DNA of 60,000 nt from Cryptomeria japonica (GCF_030272615.1 NC_081412.1:20563932-20623931), one strand, 5' to 3'; counted from the stretch's first letter, positions 22,201-34,800 are shown. Notes: generated by a model from the sequence alone, not told the origin. A program made the numbers and translations.

Positions 22201-22640
22201 TAAGTTCGGAATACTTGTGGGTATTCATCCCCATCGTGATTTTTCCCATTTGGGTTTCCACATCAAAAATCATTGTGTCAAGTGGTGAATGGTTTTTGTG
22301 GTTATATTTTGATATGGTTAATTTGCTTAATTGTGAAATCCACTTAGTTATGTTAAGATGACCGATAGTTATCTGAAATGTGCTTTTACTATTGTTAGTA
22401 AAGTATTTTGATGTTTTGGTTAAATGGTTTGGGAGTTTCAGAGTTGTTATATTGTTATTTTGATATGCCAATCAAATTGGTAAATTGTCAATGCTATTGT
22501 AGTTTGTAGCTTAGTTTTTGAACCAATTAGTTCAGTGATTGACTTGTTAGATTGTTTTTGAGTTTGGTGAAAGTTAAGTCAGTTTTCTATCTACTAATTC
22601 ACCCCCCCCTCCCTCACAGTAGTTGTCTATATCCTTATTG
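22201..22640 (+). repeat. Copia LTR fragment (3' part)
   Basis: The stretch ends in 'CTAATTCACCCCCCCCTCCCTCACAG'-like sequence, closely resembling the end of the solo LTR at 34125-34922 (GATTCACCCCCCCC then CTCTCAG). The start, with GTGATTTTTCCCATTTGGG, resembles the 'TTTTCCCACCTCGG' block of that LTR. It has no coding content. The 5' half is missing and the exact end is unresolved. Confidence 0.5.
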
Positions 22641-23460
22641 ATTCATCATGTCATCTGTAGGGGTTAGAGATAATCATTGGTATAGCACGAGATGGTGAGG
22701 GGTTTGTCTATGCTAGTGGCAACTTGATTCGTGTGAGTGAATTTGCTCCCCCTCTAAGGCCCTTCCTACTTTGGAGCACAAATTGCAATAGGGAAGTTTA
22801 CAGTATGAATGGGGTAATGACTTATATCAAATCCTAGGAAGCAAAAAGCATTTGAGAGGAACTTTCCAAATGGGGGCCACACAATGAACTCCTGACTATG
22901 TAGATGGTTGAATCTCCTGTAATACACAAGTGGGGTCATCCAGTGGAGTCAACAAAAGCAAACAAAAAGTGTCACTTACTGCATGGTGAATCCTCTCGAT
23001 GTAGGAAAGATACAAAAAACATGACTATGGTTCCACCAGGTCGAGATAAGCGATGGTAAAGGAAAGGTGATAATGGAGGCAAGTTAGGGGGTGCTCTCAT
23101 TTAAATCTGATCTGGTTTTTTGTACTTAGTCAAAAACATTTTGTATGTAATGGGTAGCTAGGGATTGATGAGTAGATATGATTTATAGTTAGTTTGAGAT
23201 GGAGTATTATATTTCAGAATATTCTTGCAAACTCTAGATGTAAAATTATTTATAAATATTAATATAAAAAACTATTTACTGATAAACAAAAAATAGAAGA
23301 TTTTTGAACAAAATTTGAATTATTTATTAAAAAATAGATACATAAATCTATAAATAGTACTCAAATGCATTTTGTTTGGATAAATAGAATGACTTTGATT
23401 AAATTATTTGTCATAATATAAGTCATTAATAGTAAAGTACTGCTATTTCTTCTCATGAAA
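22641..23460. other. Unassigned stretch
   Basis: No recognisable protein domain or terminal repeat. A short plus-strand run with several Cys and His codons near 22970-23020 did not match any zinc-finger family I know. 23240-23480 is AT-rich. Confidence 0.3.
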
Positions 23461-24342
23461 ACAAATCAACCATTCAATTAAATATGCATTGATAGAGTAA
23501 AGAAAGCCAATCTGATTTATAATTTGCGGTGCTTCATGCATCCAAAGGAACCCATGCACATGTGGTGACCCCCTATGTTGCCATTCATATCTAGTCCAGT
23601 AATCTTTAACATTCATTCTTTTTTCTAAAATTTATTTTCTAAATATTGAATGTCTTAATTTCATGTAGTGTGCAACGATATCAGGATAGTCTATAACATT
23701 TTCTCTTTGCCAAATTTGAGCTTCTCATAGAGTACTTGGTGTTGTTCCTAGCATTAATGCATGCAAATCCAACCAATACATGTTTGCAACACTCAATGTA
23801 AAGAATATTGTAGGAGAGCCGATTTGATGAAGCATGTCTGTCAATTCTGCATGACATTGAGCCCAATATGACCTTGTATCCCTAAGTTTTCTTCCCAATC
23901 ACATTATTCTATCAGCTAGATAAGAGTGTGGCTTGTTTTCCATATGCTGACGCAACTCATTAAAGGTGATTGACATGTCTTAAAAATTTCTTTCCACAAA
24001 TATTGCAAATGAATTATGTGCATGATGTCTCATTATTATATTCATCATAAATTATATGAATCTTGGATGTTGACCAGAATGATGATCCTTATACCTCAAT
24101 AGATGCTTCACAAATTCATGCAAATGCACTCACCTCATTCAAGGTTCTAACTAGTCACATAGTCCATCAGGAAACAATGCTGGGAATGCCATATCATGTA
24201 ATCCTGATGTGACATACCCATTCATAGGAGATGTGTTGATTCTTGGCTAGTCAACCAATGTTGTTGGATTTACATCAAAATTATTAACCCATGCATGGAT
24301 CAATTCCATCTCTCTGCAAATAATAGGAGGTTTGGAAGCCAT
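23461..24342 (-). pseudogene. Helitron Rep (Helitron_like_N) remnant
   Basis: One minus-strand frame is readable for about 880 bp without a frameshift, starting 'MASKPPIICREMELIHAWVN' at 24342. It passes 'ISPMNGYV'-like and 'FVKHLLRYKD' segments, 'NIIMRHHAHNSFAIFVER', 'YWAQCHAELTDMLHQIGSPT' and 'FFTLSVANMYWLDLHALM', and reaches 'YWTRYEWQHRGSPHVHGFLW' at about 23600-23540. This matches the Helitron Rep domain, whose H-x-H pair (here HVH) coordinates metal for rolling-circle nicking. About nine in-frame stops show it is dead. No helicase domain or Helitron terminus was found nearby, so only the N-terminal part survives. The domain call is from motif memory, not a search. Confidence 0.75.
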
Positions 24343-25114
24343 TGAAAAAATAGTACAATTTGGTATATGTATATTATACCTACTCATGACAATTGCTTGA
24401 AATAAAGACACATTTCATGGATTTTTTTAAACAATCTAAGAAAAGAAGAGAGAGGTAGATATACATACCAATTCACCTTCAGATTTATTGGAAGCGCCAA
24501 ATCAAGTTGCTCTCTATACCCAATGAAATCTCACAAACTCTTTATCTATTCACTATTTTGTGAAAACTTCCTATTGTTGTCCCTATATAATCTTATGGAA
24601 TTGTGCTTTTAAATGGAAGTTTATGTAGTGCCTCTCCCTTATTCATCTTGCCTATTTGTACATCAATGGATCGTATTGATATAGCTTTGTCTACTTTATG
24701 ATGATTTGATGGTATCATACTATGTACTAACCCTATTTCATGATTATATTGAATATGATGATGATTATGATGGTGCTTGGTTGTTGTGATTGTCTTCTAT
24801 TGCATTTGTGATAAGGACGATGTCATACCACTCATTTATGAGCATGATATGACATTGTGATTCCCCTTCACTTGTCTGCCTATTTTATGATATATGTTAT
24901 TGTATATGTTCTTGTGCATGTATTCGTGGTGACAAGTTTGCAAGTACCAGACATTGACTCCTCTTCGCTTCACAAGTATGAGTGTGTCTTCATCCCAATG
25001 GAAAATTGATTGGAGGTGACATGGGATCCTATTCTACACTCTAGGTTTAAGTTGATATCCTTGTTAGTCTAGTATCTTGAGTTGAGTCATCATATAGCGT
25101 CATGTGGTATTTTG
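24343..25114. other. Unassigned stretch between Helitron remnant and LTR-B
   Basis: No coding frame, terminal repeat or RNA gene is recognised. It may hold the internal 3' region of an LTR-B element, but no polypurine tract adjoins the LTR start at 25115. Confidence 0.3.
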
Positions 25115-28036
25115 TGTTACCCCCTTGTTGAGTTGTCTTGAGGAGTTGTGATTATTGGTTAATTAATTATTAATTAATTAATTGGCTTTAAAGTTTATAA
25201 TAATAAATTAAATTAATAGTTGATATTCATATTTAATAATAGTGTGAGATTGCTATTAAGAATTATTTATTAATGATTTTATATTAAGGATTATTCATTA
25301 TTTATTATCTGTTATTATTTATTATTTATTTATTAAGTCGTGGCTTTAATATTTATTTGGGTACTATGATTTAATTATTTATCTAGGCCATTATATTTTA
25401 TTGTGCCTTTGTTATTTAATTAATTGATTATTTATATTATTTTAATCCTTTTTATCCTATTGGGTTATTTGATTATTTATTTATCCTACCTACCCTATTT
25501 TCCTATTGGTTGAGTTATTGGGGTAAGTAATTAAATATTATTTTATTAATATTTGTCTTGATATTTGAGAGGGGTTGGTAAGGAATATATTTTAATCTAT
25601 TATTTTGATTGGCCGGCGTATTTGTATGGTTTTGGCTTGATTTTCTATTTATTGGTATTTTAGTGCATTGTCGGGGATTGGCTTTCAGAAGTTATTTCTG
25701 CATAAGTGAGGATTTTGGATTTGGCTGGAAGTTTTTCTTGGATTGCATTTTTGCTCCTTCAAGTCCCCTTTTTTCCATCACTTCTATTTTTCAAGGTTGG
25801 TTGCATTCATACTTTCTACAATTTTGGTTTTCCTAGAAAGTTTGTCTTCACTGTGTCTTCTAGAAAAGTTTATTTGTGGGCTGGGAAATCAATAATGTCA
25901 TGAGAATTAATTGTATAGTTTGAGAAATAATAATTTGGGGAAAAACTATAGTATTATAGTACTAATTGTTGTGATTTGCCATATTTGGCTTTCTATGGAT
26001 GCGTTTATGTAATTGCTCGACATGAGTTGTTGATGAATTCTCGTGTCCTGTTGCTAATAATTTATTGTTGATAATTTGGTTTATTTTATGTTAACTAATG
26101 TTCTATTTATGCCTTATTTCGTATAGTCTGCCTTTGGTATAAGCATTGAATTCAACTTTCGGACTTATCCTAATGTTTTATGGGTCGTCTCTGAGTCTAT
26201 TTCATGCTCTGGTCTATGAGCTAAAAGAATTGCTCTATGTGCTACTAAAATTGGTGTATGCACTAAAAGAATTGGTGGATGTGCTAAAATAACTGGTCTA
26301 TGCTCTATTCTTTCCTATGGATGTATTGAACTACCTTGTCTATTGTGTTTTGATAATTTTTGGGCTTTCTGAGTTGATTTTCTAGTTCTGTTTCTTTCCA
26401 TAGGTTGTTGTCTTTTGATTATCAGGGTTCCTGAGTTGTCTGAGGACCGATTTATTGGTTCGAATGGATTTTATGTGTTATTTGTGAGTATTTACATGGG
26501 CTCATATTGGATATGATCTTTATATTATGGATTTGTTTGCTTCCTATTTATGAGGCTGCTATGATGGCATTTGATGTTATTTATCTAGTTGAGAATCTTG
26601 GATAAATAGGATATGTATTATAGAGAGCCCTTAATCCTGTTATATTATTTGTATGTGTTGTCACCCTAAGGTCTAGGTGCATGCTAGGGGGAGTGGGCCT
26701 CCAAGTGAGTGATTGGCGTTACGAAGAGTGGACAGCCAAGTTACCTGGGTCTAGATCACCAAAATATATCATTGGGGGTTTACCTTGTAATCAAGTGACA
26801 ACTTAATTAATTAACTCTAGAAGGGTTGGATAGCAGTATTTCATCTTAATAAGATAAGAAATGGTTTGGGGCCCCAATGCCTTGCCTAGGGGTGGTAATC
26901 CGAGATGGGATTGGGAAGGCCTTGGTGACCTAGGTAAGTTAATCTCCCTTACTCCTTCAAGGTTGAGATGTCTCCGCATGAGCATCTTGGATGTCGGGAC
27001 AGGTGCCCAAGTTCCCATTATGATTGCATGCGATGACACTCTTTTCCCTACATGCAGGTCCTAGCACCTTGAGTTTTGATTTGACGTGTTTCCTTTGGAG
27101 GTCTTGCGTTATGTCTTGCTCTTTGAGTTAGCCTTGTGTTGTGGTTTTGGTTGTATCCTTTGGATGTTAGGTGTCAACCTAGATCTAGAGTGTGTGTGGG
27201 ATCCCGTGTCATCTCCTAGCATGGGGGGTGGTTCCTTGTGGTTCCACGTGTTTGAGTGGTTTGATGCTTTCTTCCATTGGGATGTTCTTCATTAGATGCT
27301 CCCGTGCATGGATGTGGATTATTTTGTCTTCATCTTATGGATGGATACTTGTAGCTGATTGATGTATATGATTCATATGGCATTCATGATGTAATTATAT
27401 TTGTAGTTGAGAGCTACACTCTTTGCTGTAAAAAGGTTGTTGTATAAGTAATGGTAGAGTGGAAACAATGTAATTGGTTTTATGTAAGTACATATTGTGA
27501 TATGTGAATGTTTATGGTGGTTAAGAATGGATTAGGAATGTGGTAGATAATATTAGAAATGATAATGTTATTGAATAATAGATTGGGTATTAGGAACATT
27601 TGACTTAATTCTCTTAAAATGAATCTTAAGGGATCTAATGGTATTTGCATTACTAATGAATAGAATCATGGCATATAGGCTAGTCAGGTATCTTACGTAT
27701 GCATGTAAAGAGAAATGTTAGTTGAGTTACAATGATTTGGATTATGGTAGTAGTTATGGTGTTATGCTTATGTTGATTTGTTCATCATGATGCTTGTAAG
27801 TAATGACATTGAGATACACTAGGTAAGATTATTTTGTGAGTTGTGTTTATTTCCGCTTGCATAATGAGATTATATGATTATGTTTATGATGGATACATGT
27901 TTATCTTGTAAATGGATGATCAATGCATATGAGTAGTTAATTGTACATGTTGTATTAGAAGATGTTTAAAAAAAAATTATCTTTATTTGCATATTAGATG
28001 GTTATTTTGTCTAGGGTATTTTGGCAGGCATTACAA
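25115..28036 (+). repeat. LTR-B copy 2
   Basis: Homologous to the reverse complement of the LTR-B copy at 10672-22200. Read on the plus strand it starts TGTTACCCCCTTG and ends GGTATTTTGGCAGGCATTACA. Conserved landmarks are CACCCTAAGGTCTAGG (26671), GTTAGGTGTCAACCTAG (27168) and CATCTCCTAGCATGGGGGG (27211). It is shorter than copy 1 and the two are well diverged. The flanks do not show a convincing 5-bp duplication. No protein domain is encoded; the 78-aa and shorter frames inside it are chance. Confidence 0.6.
26203..26309 (+). repeat. GYGC box array in LTR-B copy 2
   Basis: Five copies of TATGYRCTAAAA-like boxes about 21 bp apart: TATGAGCTAAAA (26215), TATGTGCTACTAAAA (26236), TATGCACTAAAA (26257), GATGTGCTAAAA (26278) and TATGCTCTATT (26299), with ATTGGTG-like spacers. 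This is the counterpart of 21072-21273. Confidence 0.65.
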
Positions 28037-28875
28037 TTTAATTTCATTTTATAGAGGCAGGGCTACTATTTTTGGATGGTAAGACTATAGCTTTCAAATT
28101 TATTTTATTTGCTTGAACGACGTGAAAACAAGAGTTCAATATTTTTTCATTTATTTGAATTTTTGTTTCATACATTAAAATAAAAGTCAAACTTTATTTT
28201 TTTAGTTCATTCAATATAAAATAGGTTTTTCTATTTTATTACTATTTATTTATTTAACAAAATTCACTTTGTTTTATGGAAAATATGTACATTTCTTTTT
28301 AAAAGAGACGATTTCTTTTTAAAAAATTATTTTTACTATTCTTTTTTAGAGTCTTAAGTTAGTTTTTAGTTTTATTATTATTAAATAAAAAAAGTTAACT
28401 TTAGTTTCTTCTTTTTCTAAAGAAAGATAATGAAAACTATTTAATTTCATTTCATTTAAGTTATTTAAATTACTTTAAAATATTTAATTTAAGTTGCTTT
28501 ATTTGATTTTTTAATTATTATACAATTCATAAATTTTGATTGTTTAAATTTTACTATATTTAAATTATTTAATTTAATTTAAACTAATTAATTAATTTAA
28601 ATGATTGTACTAAGTTTAAAGAAACTTAACTTTAATTTATTCTTTTTCTAAAGAAAGAAAACTATTTAATTTAAGTTCATTTTAGTTATTTAATTTAATT
28701 TAAATTATTTTATTTTATTTAGTTTTTGTATTTATTTTTTCAATTCTTAAATTTTATTATGTTATAGTTTTCATTTTAATTTTAGTTATTTAATTTCATT
28801 TCATTTAACTTTTAATTAATTAATTTAAGTTTTTTAATTTCATTTCATTTTAGTTATTTAATTTAAGTTATTTAA
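28037..28875. repeat. AT-rich low-complexity tract, left side
   Basis: From about 28380 it is built of permutations of TTTAATTTAAGTTATTTAATTTCATTT with occasional AAAGAAACTTAACTTTA blocks. The same sequence type resumes at 38403 after the LINE poly(A), so the LINE split one tract. No gene is present. Confidence 0.7.
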
Positions 28876-29060
28876 AGCCGCCACTTGTAGTAGAGTTGAT
28901 TGGGGCTTGGGGTTTGTATCCCTCGAGGTCACAGGTTTGACTCCGCTTCGTAGTGGGAAAAGGCACGAGGTCAGTTATATTATGTGCTAGTTCCTACTCC
29001 GCTGGCCTGGGGTATAGAAATGGACTTTACCGCTAACATTTTGCTAATAATTTAAAAAAA
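28876..29060 (+). other. tRNA-like (SINE-like) sequence at the LINE 5' end
   Basis: It contains a good Pol III B box, GGTTTGACTCC (28934-28944), and a weaker A-box-like TAGTAGAGTTGATTGG (about 28889-28904) some 30 bp upstream. It ends near TAATTTAAAAAAAATG (about 29048). It cannot fold as a full tRNA by eye. It is either a tRNA-derived SINE or the 5' end of the LINE that follows directly; no target duplication brackets it alone. Confidence 0.5.
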
Positions 29061-29424
29061 ATGTCTCATTGGGGGAGCTCCGAGTATGGCCGAAGGCCAT
29101 GTGAGGGGAAAAAAATTGAAAATTCCTTGCATTTGCAGCAACGCCTGTCTCTGGGTAGGGCTAGGTTTTCATAAGGATCTGCCAAAAATCCACTCATGTA
29201 TCCTAATAACATTCATCTTGCTCAAAATTGGAGAAAGGGATTCCAGCCCCAGCCTACAAGAATCATCCCGCAAAGGCAGCAACGAAGAACCATGGCCAAG
29301 AAACAACCAATCTTCGATATATGTGAATCGGAATCTCCAAAACCAGACCCAAGTTTGTAACCTAATAATATCCTGCTGGAAGGAGCTTCAATCAATATAA
29401 GGATGAAAGAAAATAGGATCAAAG

Positions 29425-31845
29425 ATGGGGCAAGGATTCATCGAGATCAAGGGGCTCGGAGGAATCATCAAGATAAAGGAAGACAGGGGACAGAGGAAGC
29501 CTATGAATATTTTTATGGTCACCTTGGCCACCAGATGCAATGGAGAGAATGACAACACAGGGGGATAAGGGTCGGAACCCACATAATTTCCATCCTTGTT
29601 AGCTTACTAAACACCCAGATCAAAGATATGCGTCGTCATGCCCTAGTAGGTAAGATCCATGCTTTCTCTCCTGATCAAGTAGGTATTTCTCAATGAGTGC
29701 ATCAGAATTGGGAAGGGGTAGTAGAATCTTTTTGCATTGATTATGGGAATGGGTATTTCATAGTACTCTTTAAGGATAAAGAATTTAGGGATCGGGCTCA
29801 TAGGAAAAAGGACTGGTTTATTGAAGGAGGGGGTCTATTTTCTCAAATCTGGACTCCAAACTTTGTACCAAACCATAAGGAATGTATCTTTCTTTCCTAT
29901 ATGGGTGTCTTTCCCTTCTTTACCCTTGGAATTTAGAGATGTTGAGATTCTTAAAATGGTAGGAAACTCACTTGGAATCTATATTAGACTGGATCTACTC
30001 TTTTTTTATGACTGTAACCACCTAGTACGTATCTGCATTTTAAAAGATAGCAAAAAAGACTAGCCAAATGAGGTAGTGTTCACTTCAAAGTTTGGGGAGA
30101 CTATCTAGAAGGTTGTTATTGATAATCCTGAGAGTGTTTTAGAAAGACAAGATAAACTAGGGCACTTGATCTCTCAATGTGGGTCGGCAAAGAGAAAGGT
30201 TGATAAGGTATGCCTAGATCACACATCATAGCCTCAAAGACGCTCGAAGAGATTGTTGAGAATGAACGAGGAGACTGTTAGTCTAGAGGAAGGTAATACC
30301 CAAAGTTTGAACCATGAAGAGGGTGTCTCCAGGGAAAATCCTGACATGTTCAATACAGAGGATAAAATTGGCAACACACATAATTATCCCAATGATGTAG
30401 CTTTTGAGACTCCACCTCTTAGGCAAGAAATCCTAGATGGGGATGCCATGCAAAATCTTGACTCAGAAGATTATTATATGATAGGTAAGAATATCAAACA
30501 CCAGTGTCATGTAGCCCCTAATGGAAGTGAACTACCTCACCAAATTGGTAGTGTTGAGATGGATCCCACCAGGATGAGGACATAGGAAGAACAAGACATA
30601 GATCAAGCGGTTGGCCCTCAAGACTCAGGAATGAGAAATGCCTTCACAAAGGACCAACAATCGATGAAGGAAAGGACTTCACTCATAGTGGAGCTAAGCA
30701 TAGAATGTCAAGTACAAAAAGGACAAATACTTGACAAAAGAGCTGAAGGTAATACCCAAAGCCTGAATCATGAAGAAGGGGTATCTCAGGCAAATCTCAG
30801 CTTAGTTAATTCAAAGGATATGATTTGTGGTATACATCATCTCCCCAATACCAAATCTCTTGCAAATCCACCTCTTAGGAAAGAAACCCAAGATGGTGAC
30901 ATCATGCGTAATCATGATGCAGTTGATGGTGGCATGTTAGGCAACAATTCCAAATGCTAGTGCCACATAATCTATAATGGAAGCACTTTTCCTCATCAAA
31001 CTGGGAATACAGAGATGGATAAATAGCAGTTGGATCTCACCAAGTTGAGGACTCAGGAAGTTCAGGGTATCGATCAAGAAGCTAGCTTTAAAGTGTTAGG
31101 AATTGACAATTCCTCCCCAAATGAACAACAAATGAGGAAGGTGGGGAATCCACTAACAGTGGAGCTAAATAGAGAATATCAAGTAGAAAAAGGACCAAGA
31201 CTAGTTGATCTAAGGCAACCGATAGCTGCAAAGACCCATCAGTAGCTAGTGGATGCGGACCCTCAGGCAAAGCATGAGCTCTTATTAGTAGGGGGTCAAT
31301 TGGGGTATGGGGAGGAAGCAATTGTAAAAGTCCCAGATAATCATCTTAAGGATCCCTGCACTGACAAAGATAATAGCATTGGTGTTGACAAACCAAAGCC
31401 AGATGAAGTGCATCTAAAGAACCTCAAAGCAGAAGGGTTAATGGAGAAAGATCTAGAACACTTCATGGACAAGATCCTTTTGGAGGTAGCTGATGAAACA
31501 TTCAAAGGAATACTAGTAGAAGAAGGTGTAGTGTTGAATGACTTCTCAAACCTAGAAGAGGACCCAGACCAAATAGAAGTGGAGGATGTTGTGGAGGATC
31601 AGGTTTTGTCCTTGCCAATCTCCCAAATAGAAGCAAACATGTCAAATATTAGCATGTGTTCAGACCCCAAAACACCTAGGGGCAGGCCGTCAAGAAATAA
31701 GAAAACTTGGGAAGAGATAGCAGCAGGAGTTCAGAAGACTTTGGATTTCGAGAAACTTCTGAGAAAATGCAAGGAGGTAGTAATGTTGATCTCTAAACAA
31801 ATGAACAGTGGATGGAGGGCAAATGGCTCTCCGAGGGCACAATGA
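29425..31845 (+). pseudogene. LINE ORF1 (DUF4283 protein) with internal duplication
   Basis: A DUF4283-like N-terminal domain is readable from about 29610: 'GVVESFCIDYGNGYFIVLF' (29710-29770), 'WFIEGGGLF' and, after a frameshift near 29890, 'FPSLPLEFRDVEILKMVG' and 'NSLGIYIRLDLLF'. DUF4283 occurs in plant LINE ORF1 proteins, which bind the RNA. After it, two consecutive in-frame units of 456 bp begin at 30289 and 30745, both with 'EGNTQSLNHEEGVS'. The C-terminal part (31249-31845) is acidic, ending in a basic 'RGRPSRNKKTWEE' segment. The start is not certain. Several TAG stops and at least one frameshift disable it. The stop TGA (31843-31845) overlaps the ORF2 ATG. Confidence 0.78.
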
Positions 31846-34800
31846 GGCTAATTTCATGGAATGTTAGAGCTTTAAATGCCTCTAACAAAGATCATCTCAT
31901 CAAGGACCAGATCATGATGAGTGGGGCAGATATTTTTTTACTATAGGAAAGTAAATTCTCCCATGAAGTGGGGGAAAAGGTCTTCAAAAATTGGAATAAT
32001 TGGTCGTGTTTTCGATTCCCCACCATTGGTGCATCAGGGGGCCTAACAATTTTATGGAAATATAGTAAATGTCAACTTCAACTACTGAGTACAAATCCAA
32101 ACTGGTTAGTTGGGGAGGTTTCATGTTTTGATCTTAGTTTTGTAATCATCAATGTCTATGGGCCAACAGTTGTTATTAGCAAACTAAGATTATGGGGAAT
32201 GCTACCAGAGACCTTACATAGCCTGGAGCCCCTCAAGGTAATCTTGGGGGGAGATTTCAATGCAACCTTGGGGCCCCAAGATAAAATTGGTGGTGGGGAG
32301 CCTTCCCCTAAAGTGACATGGGATTTTAGGGACTTTATCGATGGGAATGCACTTCTAGATTGTATTCCATCTAATAGGATCTCCACTTGGTCAAATAGGA
32401 GAAAGGGAGTTCACCATGTAGGGGCAAGATTGGATAGATTCCTTCTCAATCCTCAATGGATGGTGGAGCAGGGATATTGTGTTTCCAAAATCCTCACTTG
32501 GATAGGGTCAGATCACTTTCCAATTGACTTAGAGATCCCAAGAGTGGCTAATGGCTTCAGATCGAAATCATACTTCAAGATTGAAAAGATGTGGCTTACG
32601 GACAAGAAATTTATGGCACTAATTTAGAAATGGTGGAAGGAGAGTTTGTTCTTTGAAGGATCTAGGATGCTACAATTATCTAAGAAGTTGGGCCTCTTGA
32701 AATTAAAAATCAAAAATTGGAAGTGGGATTGTTTTGGAAAAGTATTTGAAGAGAAAAGAAATATTCAATCTCAACTAGACCAATGGAATGATTATGTCAT
32801 CTACAATGGGTTGATAGAGGAGGTGTATAAAATTCAAAATGAGTTGCAAGAGAAATTTGGGGAAGTTCTTCTTAGAGAAGAAATCTACTAGAGATAAAGA
32901 TCTTGTGAGTTGTGGCTGAAAGAGGGAGACAGGAATACTAGTTTTTTTCATGCATCGACCAAAGTAAAAAGGCACAGAAGTGCAATATTTCAAATTAAGG
33001 AGAGCTCGGGATCTATCCTTAAAGAGGAGGACCTCATTCAAAGGGAAGCTGTAAGGTTCTTTGCAGACCTATTGAATTTTCTTGAGATTGATGCGGATAA
33101 TTCAAAAGTTTTAGATTGCATTCTGAAACTGGTAATTGGACAAGATAACCTAAGATTAATGGAACCTTTCTCATTGGAAGAAATTAAGAAGACAATGTTT
33201 GCAATGACAGCAGACAAGGCGCTAGGTCTTGATGGCCTAACCTCATTTTCCTTTCACAAGTGGTGGGATTTTATGGGCATAGATATCTAGAGGGTCGTGG
33301 AGGAATGTAGAAGTCATAGCTCTATGTTGAAACAATTTAACACTACTTTTATCACCTTGATGCCAAAGTGCCCCCAACCAATTTCTTTTGCATATTATCG
33401 GTTGATCTCACTATGTAATATCATTTACAAGATCTTCACAAAATCAATAGCTAACAGATTAGCTAAGGTTATTTTATCTATTATATCTGAACAGCAAGGG
33501 GGTTTTGTCCCGGAGAGAGAAACAATGGAAGGTGCCCTGGTGGCACATGAAATCCTACACTCTATTAAGTTGGAAAATACCCCTGCAATAGTATTGAAAA
33601 TGGACATGTTGAAGGCTTATGACAGGATCAGTTGGAACTTTTTAAGATAGGTTATGGAGAGAATGGGATTTCACAAGAAATGGTTTAAATGGGTGATGTC
33701 TTGTATTAAGGGGGGCAAGTTTTCAGTCCCTGTTAATGGATCCCCTTGTGGATTTTTCTCATCCTCTCAAGGTGTGAGACAAGGGGACTTGCTATCCCCC
33801 TTTTTATTCATAATTCTAGCAGAAGGATTAAGTAGACTGATCCATCATAAGAAAGAGATAGATTTATGGGAGGGCATTACTATTCATCAATCCCAGCTGG
33901 CTATTTCCCATAATTTATTTGTTGATGATGCATTGTTGTTTGGGAAGGGTTGTGTGAAGGAAGCCAAGATTATTAGGGACACTATACACGAATATTGTAA
34001 GCCCCCAGGTCAGAAATTAAACGCTTCCAAATCAAAGATTTTCTTCTTTAATGTAAGCAAGGAAGTAAAATTGCCTATTCTGAGGGTCTTAGGTTTTTTG
34101 GTGGCTGATACCCCATGTGAATACTATTGGCATATGCACACTCCAATGAGACATTGTATGTGATTGAAGGTTTTGTCATTGATGGCAACCTTGTAATCCT
34201 ATGGCACTAGAAAACGCATTATACCGGCATCAATAGATCACACTCTACACCGACACTCAGGACACTAGCACCAGCACAAAAGAAAGGAAGTATACCAGCA
34301 CAGAGGCCAACAGGATCTTGTTATATTATATTTTGTTTATTATTGAAAAAATTTGTAAGATGACTTGGCAAATTGTAAAATGACTCTTATATATAAAAGA
34401 GATCATTGTAGACATTTGATATATGAGATGTAAGCATTAAGGAAAAATATTAGGCAGACCTATTATGCAAAATATAGGTTAAGGGGTTTATGTAAGCAGC
34501 AGAGCAGCAACTGGTACTGGATCAGGCATTGAAGATGCTATTATAAAGTAGTACAAGATATTGGATTTGTATAATCCTCATTGTAAGTCAATGAGACTTC
34601 CCATTGAGCAATGAGCTCTAGGCAGTTGGCCTTCTTGCATGTGCAGGCCCCTACTGTGAGTAATATTCTCTTATTGGCCGGTGAGTGAATATTGTGGGTC
34701 ATAAATCCCACCGAGGTTTTTCCCACCTCGGTTTTCCTCGTTAAAACCTTGTGTTATGGTGTTCTTTTCATGTGGATGTTTTGATTTTGTTTATTGCATT

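Noticed and set aside
22960-23060. Zinc-finger-like Cys/His cluster
   Set aside because: Spacing fits no family known to me and stops interrupt it.
28889-28944. Possible true tRNA gene
   Set aside because: A and B boxes are present, but no acceptor stem or anticodon arm could be paired by eye; a SINE-like or LINE 5' origin fits better.
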